Shown here: positions 26,268 to 37,085 of the stretch, piece after piece
How positions within the stretch are numbered: position 1 is the first letter of the stretch
Layout of the letters: each line of letters starts with the position of its first letter
Assembly (NCBI GenBank): GCA_902762795.1
Contig: CACWPM010000007.1
Location: forward strand, 124,001 to 188,000
Source of the DNA: Fibrobacter succinogenes
GTDB lineage: Bacteria; Fibrobacterota; Fibrobacteria; Fibrobacterales; Fibrobacteraceae
DNA: 64,000 nucleotides
Direction of reading: 5' to 3'
Program-made: the position numbers and the translations under genes
The notes under the pieces: generated by a model
The model's input: only the letters and a program-made list of their open reading frames with translations
What the model was told of the DNA's origin: nothing
Database searches by the model: none

Positions 26268-26368
26268 GATGCGCCAAATTTAGAAATTTAGTCAATAGTT
26301 ATTCGATATTGGTCAGTAGTCATTAGCGGTTAGTGGGCTGTAGTCGCCACACACGCGATTGACTTTTA

Positions 26369-26878
26369 TCACCCGATAATCGGAAAGCCTTCGCGATATT
26401 CCTTGATAATGTAGGGATGCGTTTTGGCATACTCGTATATTTTTTCACCGAGACCTGTTTTCACGAGTTCCGCAAGATTTTTGTCCGGCGTAGCCCCGAT
26501 TGTCGGGCACGTAGGCGTAAGCGCAATAACGAGTTCACCATTCCGGTCCATGATTCTAAGTGGCCAAATACTACAATCAAACGGTTTATCTTCGCCTTTC
26601 AAGATGCAACCTTTTTGCGGATCCAGGAACGTGCAAGGAACTTCTTCTTCGGGATCATCCGTGCGATAATTACCTTCAAGCACCAAGCGGCCAAAGCTCT
26701 GCCCCTGCGCGGTTTGAAACATACGGAACTCGCCCACCACGCCATACTCATTTTCACGACTTAATTTATCTACAGTTTCATACGAAAAAAGCGGCGTTTC
26801 CCATAGGCTTTTCCGTCTAAAGGAACAACAAAACTTGCATGCAGCACAAGAATTTTTTGAGAGTACTTTTGAAAGCAT
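26369..26878 (-). CDS. YkgJ-type Cys-cluster protein
   Basis: 169 residues. Starts with the metal-binding CAACKFCC motif (CxxCxxCC, residues 11-18), later CTFLDPQKGCIL, DCSIWPLR and TPTCPTIG, matching the YkgJ family of predicted zinc- or iron-chelating domain proteins. Role unknown. The ATG shares one base with the stop of the DUF2156 gene (TAATG), so translation is probably coupled. Confidence 0.8.
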   Translation of the reverse strand: MLSKVLSKNSCAACKFCCSFRRKSLWETPLFSYETVDKLSRENEYGVVGEFRMFQTAQGQSFGRLVLEGNYRTDDPEEEVPCTFLDPQKGCILKGEDKPFDCSIWPLRIMDRNGELVIALTPTCPTIGATPDKNLAELVKTGLGEKIYEYAKTHPYIIKEYREGFPIIG

Positions 26879-27882
26879 TACACATCTCCCAGCACATCTG
26901 CATCACGTTCGGCGACAGTCCTATCAAGGGAAACAGTCGCATGGCATTTGTCCAAAATAATGAGCGGGTAATACGAAAGTTTAGCCTTGCGTAGCCCTTC
27001 GATATTGATATCTTCTTCGCGATTGATGAGCTTTGCACCCGCAAGCGTTTCTGCAAACATTTTATTGATGATTGCATAGCCTCCGTTATCCGCATACTCT
27101 CCAATGATCTTTTCGAAATGGATATCCCAGACACCCGCTGTAATTTCAGAAGCTATCGTCATGCCGACGGGTACGTTTTCTACATAAAGTATAGCGCCTT
27201 TCATGCCTAGAGTATCAAAATTTTTCAACGTTTCTTCGATTGCACAAAATTCAGCCATACGCGATGTTTCATCTGTAGACAGTTCCGCCCAGGCAGCTTC
27301 TTCGCATTCGCAGGTCGGTTCGCCAGGGAACTCGCCCGACATAGAATTTTGCAGCCACTTTTTCTCGATTTCGAGTGCATCCGCAAAGTTATCAGCGGTA
27401 ATTTCGCGCAGTTCATAATGTTCGTACGAGCGGTTGAATTTCGAGATGTGGTTCCGCTTTTTGCGATACGTATTTCCAGCAAGAGTCGCAAGACTTTCCG
27501 CAGAATAAATGTAGTCGCTATCGCCACGGTCATTTACAAATTGAATGGACTTCTTAAAATAATCCAGGAGGATATGCGCACGAGTCTCATCGACCAAGCA
27601 GAATTCCAACGGACGGCCCGATTCTTTCGAATCAAGAACAATCGCTTCTAGCGATTCGCGCGGATCTTCAGCCCCAAGCGGGAACGTGTAACCGCGACGG
27701 CTCCCCTCGCCTTGATAATAGCGGAAGAGGAATCCATTTTGCAGCGCCATAAGCGTGCCGTATTTTTTGCGCCACAAGAAAAGGCTTGCAAACGCAGCGT
27801 CGCTCCCGATATAACCGGATTCCGCCACCGCCTTCGCCACATTTTCCCGGTCTGAAAGTTCTGGAATTCGAAATTCTAGCAT
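26878..27882 (-). CDS. DUF2156 protein (phosphatidylglycerol lysyltransferase C-terminal-like)
   Basis: 334 residues. It resembles the tandem GNAT-like domain that in MprF transfers aminoacyl groups from tRNA to lipid (FLWRKKYGTLMALQNGFLFRYY, RKKRNHISKFNR, VWDIHFEKIIGEYADNGGYAIINKMFAE, LRKAKLSYYPLIILDK). No membrane helices, so this is the soluble stand-alone form; the acceptor is unknown. Paired with the YkgJ-type gene. Confidence 0.78.
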   Translation of the reverse strand: MLEFRIPELSDRENVAKAVAESGYIGSDAAFASLFLWRKKYGTLMALQNGFLFRYYQGEGSRRGYTFPLGAEDPRESLEAIVLDSKESGRPLEFCLVDETRAHILLDYFKKSIQFVNDRGDSDYIYSAESLATLAGNTYRKKRNHISKFNRSYEHYELREITADNFADALEIEKKWLQNSMSGEFPGEPTCECEEAAWAELSTDETSRMAEFCAIEETLKNFDTLGMKGAILYVENVPVGMTIASEITAGVWDIHFEKIIGEYADNGGYAIINKMFAETLAGAKLINREEDINIEGLRKAKLSYYPLIILDKCHATVSLDRTVAERDADVLGDV

Positions 27883-27902
27883 ACTTTCAATTTAAAAAAA
27901 TT

Positions 27903-29412
<1,510 letters not shown>

Positions 29413-29441
29413 TTGTCAACGCAAATTCGATTTAATATAAT
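29413..29441 (+). promoter_or_regulatory. Sigma-70-type promoter of trpB2
   Basis: TTGTCA (29413-29418), a 17-bp spacer, then a perfect TATAAT (29436-29441). Transcription would start near 29448, leaving a leader of about 27 nt with the AAAGGA ribosome site. There is no room for a trp leader peptide or riboswitch. Confidence 0.7.
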
Positions 29442-29474
29442 TGGATGCGATTACACAAAATTAAAGGAATACTT

Positions 29475-30857
29475 ATGAGAAACTCGCTCAAGATCGAAGG
29501 TCAGGTCAAGACTTATCTTAAAGAAGAAGAACTTCCGAAGGCATGGTACAACGTCCGTGCCGACATGAAGAAGAAGCCCGCTCCGCTCCTGAACCCCGGT
29601 ACCGGCAAGCCGGTGACTTTCGAAGACCTGCAACCCGTGTTCTGCGACGAACTTATCAAGCAGGAACTCGATAACGACACCGCTTACATTGAAATTCCTG
29701 AAGATATCCGTACGTTCTACAAGATGTACCGCCCCTCCCCGCTCGTTCGCGCCTACTTCCTCGAACAGGCCCTCGGCACTCCGGCCCACATCTACTACAA
29801 GTTTGAAGGCAACAACACCTCGGGTTCTCACAAGCTCAACTCCGCTATCGCTCAGGCCTACTACGCCAAGAAGCAGGGCCTCAAGGGCGTGACGACCGAA
29901 ACGGGTGCTGGCCAGTGGGGCACGGCACTTTCGATGTCCAGCGCCTTCTTCGGACTGGACTGCCAGGTTTACATGGTGAAGGTTTCTTATGAACAGAAGC
30001 CGTTCCGCCGCGAAGTGATGCGCACCTACGGTGCCTCCGTGACGCCGTCCCCGTCCATGACGACCGACATTGGCCGCAAGATCAACGCCGAATTCCCGGG
30101 CACCACCGGTAGCCTCGGTTGCGCTATTTCCGAAGCCGTGGAAGCCGCCGTGAAGCAGCCGGGTTACCGCTACGTTCTCGGTTCCGTGCTGAACCAGGTG
30201 CTCCTCCACCAGTCCGTGATCGGTCTCGAAACCAAGGCCGCTCTCGACAAGCTCGGCGTGAAGGCCGACCTCATCATCGGTTGCGCTGGCGGCGGTTCTA
30301 ACCTCGGCGGTCTCGTGAGCCCGTTCATCGGTGAAAAGCTCCGTGGCGAAGCCGACTACGATATTCTCGCTGTGGAACCGGCAAGCTGCCCGAGCTTCAC
30401 TCGCGGTAAGTACGCTTACGACTTCTGCGATACCGGTAAGGTTTGCCCGCTCGCCAAGATGTACACTCTCGGTTCCAGCTTTATTCCGTCTGCCAACCAC
30501 GCCGGTGGCCTCCGCTACCACGGCATGAGCAGCATTCTCTCTGAACTTTACGATCAGGGCCTTATGCGTGCAACGTCTGTGGAACAGACCAAGGTGTTCG
30601 AAGCCGCCAAGCTCTTCGCACAGACCGAAGGTATCCTCCCGGCTCCGGAATCCAGCCACGCTATCCGTGCCACCATCGACGAAGCTCTCAAGTGCAAGGA
30701 ATCCGGTCAGGCAAAGAACATCGTGTTCGGACTCACCGGTACGGGTTACTTCGACATGGTTGCCTACCAGAAGTTCAACGACGGCGAAATGAGCGACTAC
30801 ATCCCGACGGATGAAGACATCGCCAAGAGCCTCGCCCAGCTTCCAAAAATAGACTAA
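29475..30857 (+). CDS. trpB: Tryptophan synthase beta chain, TrpB2 type
   Basis: Joins indole and serine to tryptophan with PLP. The PLP lysine is in NNTSGSHKLNSA, preceded by YRPSPLVRA; the later GCAGGGSNLGG phosphate loop and a long N-terminal extension mark the TrpB2 branch, which often acts outside a trp operon, perhaps salvaging free indole. 460 residues from the ATG at 29475, chosen because AAAGGA sits 6 bases upstream; an in-frame start at 29445 would fall inside the core promoter leader. No trpA adjoins it. GC-rich and strongly codon-biased compared with the gene that follows. Confidence 0.95.
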   Translation: MRNSLKIEGQVKTYLKEEELPKAWYNVRADMKKKPAPLLNPGTGKPVTFEDLQPVFCDELIKQELDNDTAYIEIPEDIRTFYKMYRPSPLVRAYFLEQALGTPAHIYYKFEGNNTSGSHKLNSAIAQAYYAKKQGLKGVTTETGAGQWGTALSMSSAFFGLDCQVYMVKVSYEQKPFRREVMRTYGASVTPSPSMTTDIGRKINAEFPGTTGSLGCAISEAVEAAVKQPGYRYVLGSVLNQVLLHQSVIGLETKAALDKLGVKADLIIGCAGGGSNLGGLVSPFIGEKLRGEADYDILAVEPASCPSFTRGKYAYDFCDTGKVCPLAKMYTLGSSFIPSANHAGGLRYHGMSSILSELYDQGLMRATSVEQTKVFEAAKLFAQTEGILPAPESSHAIRATIDEALKCKESGQAKNIVFGLTGTGYFDMVAYQKFNDGEMSDYIPTDEDIAKSLAQLPKID

Positions 30858-30897
30858 AGAACGCCACTACGTGGCTACAGACGAAAGACGAAAGAAT
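30856..30897. repeat. Family A repeat arm after trpB2
   Basis: TAAAGAACGCCAC-TAC-GTGGC-TACAGACGAAAGACGAAAGA: stem GCCAC/GTGGC in the position of GCTGC/GCAGC of the 4869 copy. Confidence 0.65.
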
Positions 30898-30906
30898 ATT
30901 TCGTAG

Positions 30907-30936
30907 AAACGTCCAGCATTCGCTGGACGTTTTTCT
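30907..30936 (+). terminator. Rho-independent terminator of trpB2
   Basis: ACGTCCAGC-ATTC-GCTGGACGT followed by five T. Confidence 0.9.
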
Positions 30937-30946
30937 GTTTACGATT

Positions 30947-33166
30947 TTATCGTTTTAAATCCATCGTCAATTCAAGCAATACGTTTCCATCTGCATCGAC
31001 ATGGGCTTTGCCATCTGATGAAAATTCAGCCAATTGCTCGTTCAGCATTTCTACGAGAACCGGATCAATATTTGCGCCAAAATTAAAAACAAATTTTATA
31101 CATGCCACTTTGGCGGCTGTTCCGTCCGTAATTTCATTTTTCTTTACATCGAGATACTTGACTTCACAAGGTTTTTCAAGCGAATCTCCTTTGAATACAA
31201 TTTTCCATGCTTCATTATACTTTTTCGCAAAATCAAATAAATCGCTATAGCGTTTTTTATAGACAAACTGTTTACGCTGTTTATCATAACCTTGTTCAAT
31301 AAGACCATACTTGCATTGTTCCGTGCCATTTCCATAAACAACTTGTTCAAACTTTTCAACAAAACCAGGAACATTTTTGGCGGTTTCTGCCGAAAATTCA
31401 TTTGATTCTTTTTCAGTACGCTCTCGCAAATTTCGCAATAAATTCACAATAAAATAAGTCTTGGACAAAAGTTCATCCGAGAAAAAGATATTTGTTTCTA
31501 AAGAACTAGGAATCTTCCAATTTTCTTTTTCAAAATCATAGACAAATTGATCTTTCCCGAATTTTCCATTCAACGGAAACGTGCCATACTTTAGCGATAA
31601 AGCATCATAATCAACAACCATAGCGGGATTTTGAACTTCTACGGAATCATGCAATAAAACGGATTCTAGATTGATACGAACTGAATAACGGAACTTGCCA
31701 TATTTTTTTGACAATCCATCATAAAATACAGCCTTAAGCGGTGGAATATTTAAATCCTTTACATCTGATAAAATTCTCAAATCAATCTTTTCAATATCAC
31801 AAGACTCCATAATAATAAAGCCGTTAAATATGGAAAAAGCGAGTTTAATATAGGCATCAATACTAGCGTTTAAGCCATTCCCATTTATTGGACTCGAAGC
31901 AACATCATTGGCAAAATCAAGAGAATCTAAAGTTATTTTATATACAATCGTATTTGACTGATTGTGCAATTTGGCTTTTTTTATTTTACTCAAATTTTTT
32001 GAATTATGCATATCATAAAAATTGCTTTCATCATATTTATCAAACATGTATTTCAAAGACTCGTTCAATATCGCTATATGACCTTCTGGTAAAATTTTTC
32101 TAGCGAATGGGGCTAATTTTTTCTTTACCTTGTTAAGGGTTAAAGTTCCTTCATTACCGCCTTTATCAAGGTCAATGCCATAATCCAATGCATATTGCGT
32201 ATATACATTGAGCATTCTAATCCTTTCAACAATTTCTTCTAGCGACAAAGTCGTCTTTCCACTTGAAAAAGCAAGTTTTCCAAAAACGGGTATTCGTACA
32301 TCTTTCAATTTATCAAGTTCTACATCCATCCAAAGAGACTCTTCGCGAATGTTAGTCTTCATCTCTTTTTTCGTTACAAAAATTTTCAAATTTCCCTCTT
32401 CAACGAAATAAGGCCCAGGTAACGAGAACGTATTCTCCCTTGTTATACCAGGAACATCCATCGTAAAAAAGTCAAATTTAGCACCAAGGGAATATCCGTC
32501 TTTTTCTTTGGCAAACACAAAATCAGCCCCAAACGTAGCCGTAATTTGCGATTTTGCTTTAATAGTTTCAAAACTTACATTCTGTCGGTCTGTTTTTAGA
32601 ACAAATTCAATTTTCAAAGAATCTTTGGAATTCCACAAAAAATATTCTTTGTCGTATTTTAAAAGATTAATCGTGTCTATAGGCGTACCCAAATAAGAGT
32701 TTTTCTTCATTTTTAGATTTATTGCAGAGAATGGAATACTTTTTTTCTTCAACGAATCAACAACAGCCTTTACCCCCCGCATGTCCATGCGAAGCCTTAT
32801 ACCACGTTCCGCCTGAACTCGCAAAGACCGCATAATATCCGCTCTAGCATTATCGATTTTTTTAATTATTTCATAAGCACTATAAACATTTCCTGCTATT
32901 TTCAGATTTTTTCCGACATACGGGATTATATAATTTTCGCTTATTGCAGGTAACGAATCTAAAGTATCAACGTTCAACTTTACAATAGGATTTCCTTCTA
33001 CCGGCATTCTATAATCATCAAGATCCTCATCGCAACAATCAACTAAATTTTGTTTTTTGGGGGATGCGTTCGTTTTCGCATCGTTAATGCCAACCATTAG
33101 CAAAATAGTCATCACAAAAACAACGCACCAACATTTTTTTCTTTTAGAGAATCCAGAATAATGCAT
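30947..33166 (-). CDS. Large secreted or membrane-anchored protein of unknown function
   Basis: 739 residues. An N-terminal signal or anchor (KKCWCVVFVMTILLMVG) precedes a long, Lys- and Asp-rich, beta-dominated body with no Cys-rich or repeat region, ending in a lipid-binding-like pattern of alternating residues (HVDADGNVLLELTMDLKR). I recognise no family. The gene is clearly more AT-rich than trpB2 beside it, with AT-ending codons, which suggests horizontal origin or relaxed selection. It stands alone between trpB2 and the esterase gene. Confidence 0.75.
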   Translation of the reverse strand: MHYSGFSKRKKCWCVVFVMTILLMVGINDAKTNASPKKQNLVDCCDEDLDDYRMPVEGNPIVKLNVDTLDSLPAISENYIIPYVGKNLKIAGNVYSAYEIIKKIDNARADIMRSLRVQAERGIRLRMDMRGVKAVVDSLKKKSIPFSAINLKMKKNSYLGTPIDTINLLKYDKEYFLWNSKDSLKIEFVLKTDRQNVSFETIKAKSQITATFGADFVFAKEKDGYSLGAKFDFFTMDVPGITRENTFSLPGPYFVEEGNLKIFVTKKEMKTNIREESLWMDVELDKLKDVRIPVFGKLAFSSGKTTLSLEEIVERIRMLNVYTQYALDYGIDLDKGGNEGTLTLNKVKKKLAPFARKILPEGHIAILNESLKYMFDKYDESNFYDMHNSKNLSKIKKAKLHNQSNTIVYKITLDSLDFANDVASSPINGNGLNASIDAYIKLAFSIFNGFIIMESCDIEKIDLRILSDVKDLNIPPLKAVFYDGLSKKYGKFRYSVRINLESVLLHDSVEVQNPAMVVDYDALSLKYGTFPLNGKFGKDQFVYDFEKENWKIPSSLETNIFFSDELLSKTYFIVNLLRNLRERTEKESNEFSAETAKNVPGFVEKFEQVVYGNGTEQCKYGLIEQGYDKQRKQFVYKKRYSDLFDFAKKYNEAWKIVFKGDSLEKPCEVKYLDVKKNEITDGTAAKVACIKFVFNFGANIDPVLVEMLNEQLAEFSSDGKAHVDADGNVLLELTMDLKR

Positions 33167-33281
33167 ATTTATTACCGCATAAATTTATAATAAGGTTCAA
33201 CTCGCCCACAAAATACAAAAAATTTGGAGATTTCATGAATTTATTTTATTGCAAAAGCAACAAAAGAGTCTCTCATTTTAC

Positions 33282-33308
33282 AAAAAAAGCGGACAAAAGC
33301 CCGCTTTG
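33282..33308 (-). terminator. Rho-independent terminator of the esterase gene
   Basis: AAAGCGG pairs with CCGCTTT around ACAAAAGC, with a T run on the minus strand. Confidence 0.65.
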
Positions 33309-33375
33309 AACTGCAGTCAATACACCAAGACGTTGCGACCGGTATGCCAAGACGCAGTCACAACGATATAATAAA

Positions 33376-34446
33376 CTACTCTTTCCGCCCGGTCAAGCGG
33401 TAACGATATTCTACGCCGTTTTTCTTGAAACGCACGAACAAACTTTGTTCGCGAGCATCGTAGAAAAGCCTCGGCGATTGCGATTCCACGGCACGTATGC
33501 CCGGTAAATTTCGAATGGCATTCGTGCTATCCTGAGCAGTTGTATCCGTTTTTGACGTATCAATCTTGGACGTGTCCGTCACGACGGTATCTTTCTTGCC
33601 CGTATCAGGAGGCGGTTCCTGCGACTTGAGGATTTCGAGCATTTTTTCGGCATAGCGTTCGCCAAATTTTTCATACCCTTCACGAGTAAAATGTAGCGTG
33701 TAGCTCGCTTCCTTAAGTGCGGGGCAGCCCTGTGCAGAAATCAAGTGCCCGTTCGGAATGAGGTCTGCCGCCTGTTTTACGGCATCGTTTCGCCAGCCAA
33801 GATCACCCGTCGGAGCAAGTTCACCAATGAGGATAGGGGTCTTTTCCGGGTCCAGTTCCAGTTCCTTGATCAAGTCGTCATAAACTTTCTTGACGCGTTT
33901 CGGCCAGTCGTTCATCTGGTAGTCCGCTTCGCCCTGATGGAACAAAAATCCCTTGATAACGCCTTTCTGCTTCGCGATTTTACCCATTTCGACAATGCGT
34001 TTGTACAAATCGCCTCCATATTCGTCCAGATACTGGATCCACCACGTATCGCCCTTGTTCTTTGCACTCTGCACATAGGACTTGTTGCGGTCCTTGTCAA
34101 ACAGGTCAATGCTCTGCCCGCCAATCGCCACGTTCGCGACGGCAATTTTGATGCTATCTGGGAGTTCCTTGACCATTTTGCGACCAAAAATATCGACAAT
34201 GCCCACCTTAGATTGGCTGTGCCCCATCGGAGGTGCCGCCGGATAAAACTCGCCCACCTTCTGGTTTGAATGATTGGCTGCCCGCAATACCAAGAAACGC
34301 GGGTCCTGCACGCGGTCCTTGTCCGTCACGGTGGCTTGCCCGGACATATTCGACTGCCCGTAAGCAAGGTAAATATGCAGGTTTTTGTCCTGCGCAAAGC
34401 TTACCGCGCCAAGCACGGCAAGCGACATGAGGATTTTTTTAATCAT
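33376..34446 (-). CDS. Secreted SASA-type carbohydrate esterase
   Basis: 356 residues. Signal peptide (MIKKILMSLAVLGAVSFAQ), then a sialate O-acetylesterase/SASA-like SGNH hydrolase: nucleophile in YGQSNMSG, FLFHQGEADYQ, and LHFTREGYEKFG towards the domain end. It likely deacetylates plant cell-wall polysaccharides such as xylan. A Thr/Asp-rich linker (TDTSKIDTSKTDTT) leads to a ~45-residue basic C-terminal domain of the kind found on Fibrobacter wall-degrading enzymes (recollection). GGAG precedes the ATG. Confidence 0.85.
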   Translation of the reverse strand: MIKKILMSLAVLGAVSFAQDKNLHIYLAYGQSNMSGQATVTDKDRVQDPRFLVLRAANHSNQKVGEFYPAAPPMGHSQSKVGIVDIFGRKMVKELPDSIKIAVANVAIGGQSIDLFDKDRNKSYVQSAKNKGDTWWIQYLDEYGGDLYKRIVEMGKIAKQKGVIKGFLFHQGEADYQMNDWPKRVKKVYDDLIKELELDPEKTPILIGELAPTGDLGWRNDAVKQAADLIPNGHLISAQGCPALKEASYTLHFTREGYEKFGERYAEKMLEILKSQEPPPDTGKKDTVVTDTSKIDTSKTDTTAQDSTNAIRNLPGIRAVESQSPRLFYDAREQSLFVRFKKNGVEYRYRLTGRKE

Positions 34447-34510
34447 GATTTCTCCAAAGCATAAAACGGTCGCAAAACGGCGTTCTACAACCCTTGTTTT
34501 TTATTATAAA

Positions 34511-34541
34511 TAAAAAGAAACCCCATTTCGAGGTTTCTTGA
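34511..34541 (-). terminator. Rho-independent terminator
   Basis: AAGAAACC pairs with GGTTTCTT (34515-34539), downstream of the metallopeptidase-like gene. Confidence 0.7.
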
Positions 34542-34588
34542 ATTTATTCTATTGCCAAAATGGCAATGCATCCAGAGATTTTCACAAA

Positions 34589-36868
34589 TTATCGCACGTC
34601 CACGCGAAGCATCTTGCGGCTATTTTGACCGCGAACAAAATACATGCCAGAATTGAAACCGGACGCACGGAGATTGGCCTTGAGTAATCCCACATCAGGC
34701 ATCGAAGCTTTCACATTTCCAAGATACTTGCCGTTCAAATCGTAAACGCCAAACACATCGTTTGTTTCCACCGGCTTGAACGGATAGGGTAAAACAGGCG
34801 TTGTATTTTCATCCGTATTCCTGGAAATCACCGGATAAATAACACTGTCCCATTGAGGGTTGTAAACAATCTGCGTTGCATCGACCGGAGGGATTGTATA
34901 GTTCGGATTGTAATTACGGTTATTCAAGACACTCGTATCCACTTTGCCGTAAAAAATTCCTTCTGTGAGCACTTGTGTAAAATCAGTCTCAATATCGCCC
35001 CGTAATTGCGCATACCCGCCAATAACCTTATCCCGGATTGGCAAAAAGACCGTATATACTTGGGCGTATTCCTCGATATCGCTATTGCGAATAACTGAAA
35101 GAGCACCGACCTTGGCATAATCGCGAATAGTTCCTTCCACAAGCCATGCGTCATCTTCGAGCAAGGCATTATCGCGAACCGTTCCTCCCGACACGAATGC
35201 ACGGTCACGCACCAAAGCGTTCCCGGTAACGACTCCGTTATCGATTACGGCAAAATCTTCAATGCGGGCATAACCAGAAACTGTACCACCGTTCACGACA
35301 GCATTCGGCCCCACGTATGCCGTAGTTGATACATTTGCGGAATTGCTGACCCAACCGCCGCCATTGCTATGCCTGTGATAACGACTCGTATTTGCGGGTT
35401 CCCAGAATCCATTGTTATAACCTTCCGGGTTTCCGTTATTTACTTCAATCATGTACGGATAACGGTAAATGCTATAGTAATACTGGTTATCCAAGACAGT
35501 CTGCATTTCCGTCGGAGTCGCAACGACAACAAGCCACAAGGCTTTATCGAATCGTCTCGTTTCGATTTCGAGTTCGAAATTGGAACCGCGTTTCATTTCG
35601 CTATAACGCGGCGTACCATTCATACTTTCGGCAACAAGCGCTGCGCGCCAACCCGATGCCGGATTAGACAACTGGCGTGGTGCGTTATGGCACCAGTGTT
35701 TCGGATCATTCACGTACATCGGATCCGGACAAACGTATCCATTGATCGAAGGATAGTCCTGAACAAGGCCACGGAACTTGACCTTCACCTTCCCCGCTTG
35801 TTTTGGATAAATTCGAACAAGATTGTAACCAAAGCGCTGCGGCGCCCAATAAGATGGCGAGACATAGCGGTTATTCACCGAATCTATCCTATCGAGCATC
35901 GTGACTCGCGTATGGGCTCCATAAGGCCTTTCGCTATATTCCCTACTATCGCGACGCGTGGCAAAATCATAATCGCCCCATTTTTCGCGATAGATAGCCT
36001 TGTGAGACGGCTCGTATTCGAGAGTCGCCTGCTTCATGGCAAATCGGCCAAACTCATCATTCAACGTTTCGAGCGACCAATTGAAAACTCTCATCATCGC
36101 GGTAAACGGAGTTTGTTCACTCCAACCGTAATCATCTTGGTGCAGGCCATCCGTCCAAATGCGGTTCACCTGTTTTGCGCCTTCAATGCCACCTCCAAAT
36201 TTTTCCTTCAAATGTTCAAGGAAATGCCAGCTAACATAATTTAAACGAGTTGACCCATAGTACAAATAAGGAAAATCAATCAAGTCTTCGCCACCATCGG
36301 GAACTTCGTTCGGAATATACTGATGTGCGACCCAGTTCGCATGCGTTTCGCTAATCCAACTAGCATGACGGTCATCTCCAATATTACCCGTAAAGCTTTG
36401 CAAACCATGAGTGTATTCATGGGCAAGAATCCATCGGTTATTCAACCAGCTTTTGCCGATCAAAATAAAAGCCGAGCAGTCATTCGGAGTAACGCAGCCT
36501 TCAGGGTAGTTTTTACCCCCTATCGGGTAAGGCATTTTATTGTCATTATAAACGTAAACAACATTTTTTAATTTCTTTTGAGGATTGTTCGGTTGTGGCA
36601 GCATCCATTCCAAAGTACCATGATAAAACGCAAAAATATCCTCCAGAATGTTTAGGGATTGCTGCGCAAGACTATAATCAACCTGGACTGTATTAGAACC
36701 CCCACCATATTCCGCATAATTCGAATTTGATTTGCAAATTTCGAAATGTTCCGATGCACGAATCAACTTATTCGTACTGAACTTTTCGCAAACCGGTTCC
36801 CATTCAATGGCATTCGAATAAACAAAACCGCCTAACAAAGCGACACCCATCGCCCATATTTTATTCAT
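34589..36868 (-). CDS. Secreted putative metallopeptidase with beta-helix domain (paralog 1)
   Basis: 759 residues. Signal peptide, then a domain with HEYTHGLQS (HExxH zinc motif) and, 20 residues on, a Glu in WISETHANW, which would serve as third ligand as in gluzincins. Middle beta-sandwich-like region (RYVSPSYWAPQRFGYNLVRIYP). Residues ~510-620 are hexapeptide-like repeats (GGTVSGYARIEDFAVIDNG) forming a left-handed beta-helix. The C-terminus (FGVYDLNGKYLG ... GMYFVRG) resembles a sorting-type tail. Substrate unknown; an extracellular role on plant or mucosal glycoprotein is a guess. Colinear with the next gene. Confidence 0.8.
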   Translation of the reverse strand: MNKIWAMGVALLGGFVYSNAIEWEPVCEKFSTNKLIRASEHFEICKSNSNYAEYGGGSNTVQVDYSLAQQSLNILEDIFAFYHGTLEWMLPQPNNPQKKLKNVVYVYNDNKMPYPIGGKNYPEGCVTPNDCSAFILIGKSWLNNRWILAHEYTHGLQSFTGNIGDDRHASWISETHANWVAHQYIPNEVPDGGEDLIDFPYLYYGSTRLNYVSWHFLEHLKEKFGGGIEGAKQVNRIWTDGLHQDDYGWSEQTPFTAMMRVFNWSLETLNDEFGRFAMKQATLEYEPSHKAIYREKWGDYDFATRRDSREYSERPYGAHTRVTMLDRIDSVNNRYVSPSYWAPQRFGYNLVRIYPKQAGKVKVKFRGLVQDYPSINGYVCPDPMYVNDPKHWCHNAPRQLSNPASGWRAALVAESMNGTPRYSEMKRGSNFELEIETRRFDKALWLVVVATPTEMQTVLDNQYYYSIYRYPYMIEVNNGNPEGYNNGFWEPANTSRYHRHSNGGGWVSNSANVSTTAYVGPNAVVNGGTVSGYARIEDFAVIDNGVVTGNALVRDRAFVSGGTVRDNALLEDDAWLVEGTIRDYAKVGALSVIRNSDIEEYAQVYTVFLPIRDKVIGGYAQLRGDIETDFTQVLTEGIFYGKVDTSVLNNRNYNPNYTIPPVDATQIVYNPQWDSVIYPVISRNTDENTTPVLPYPFKPVETNDVFGVYDLNGKYLGNVKASMPDVGLLKANLRASGFNSGMYFVRGQNSRKMLRVDVR

Positions 36869-37085
36869 AACGTACTCCGTTGTATTGTTTGTTATGTTTT
36901 AAAAGAACTTGAATGAATATATCCATTTTCAAAGAATTTTAGAATAGCGCTAACAATAGAACAAATAAAAAAACTTAAATTGTATTAAAAAAGTTATTTT
37001 ATTTAAAGTTTATTGTATATAGCGCTATATTCATCTGAATATTTCAAGCACACATGTTCCCCAAAGGAGGACATGGAAGCTACAT

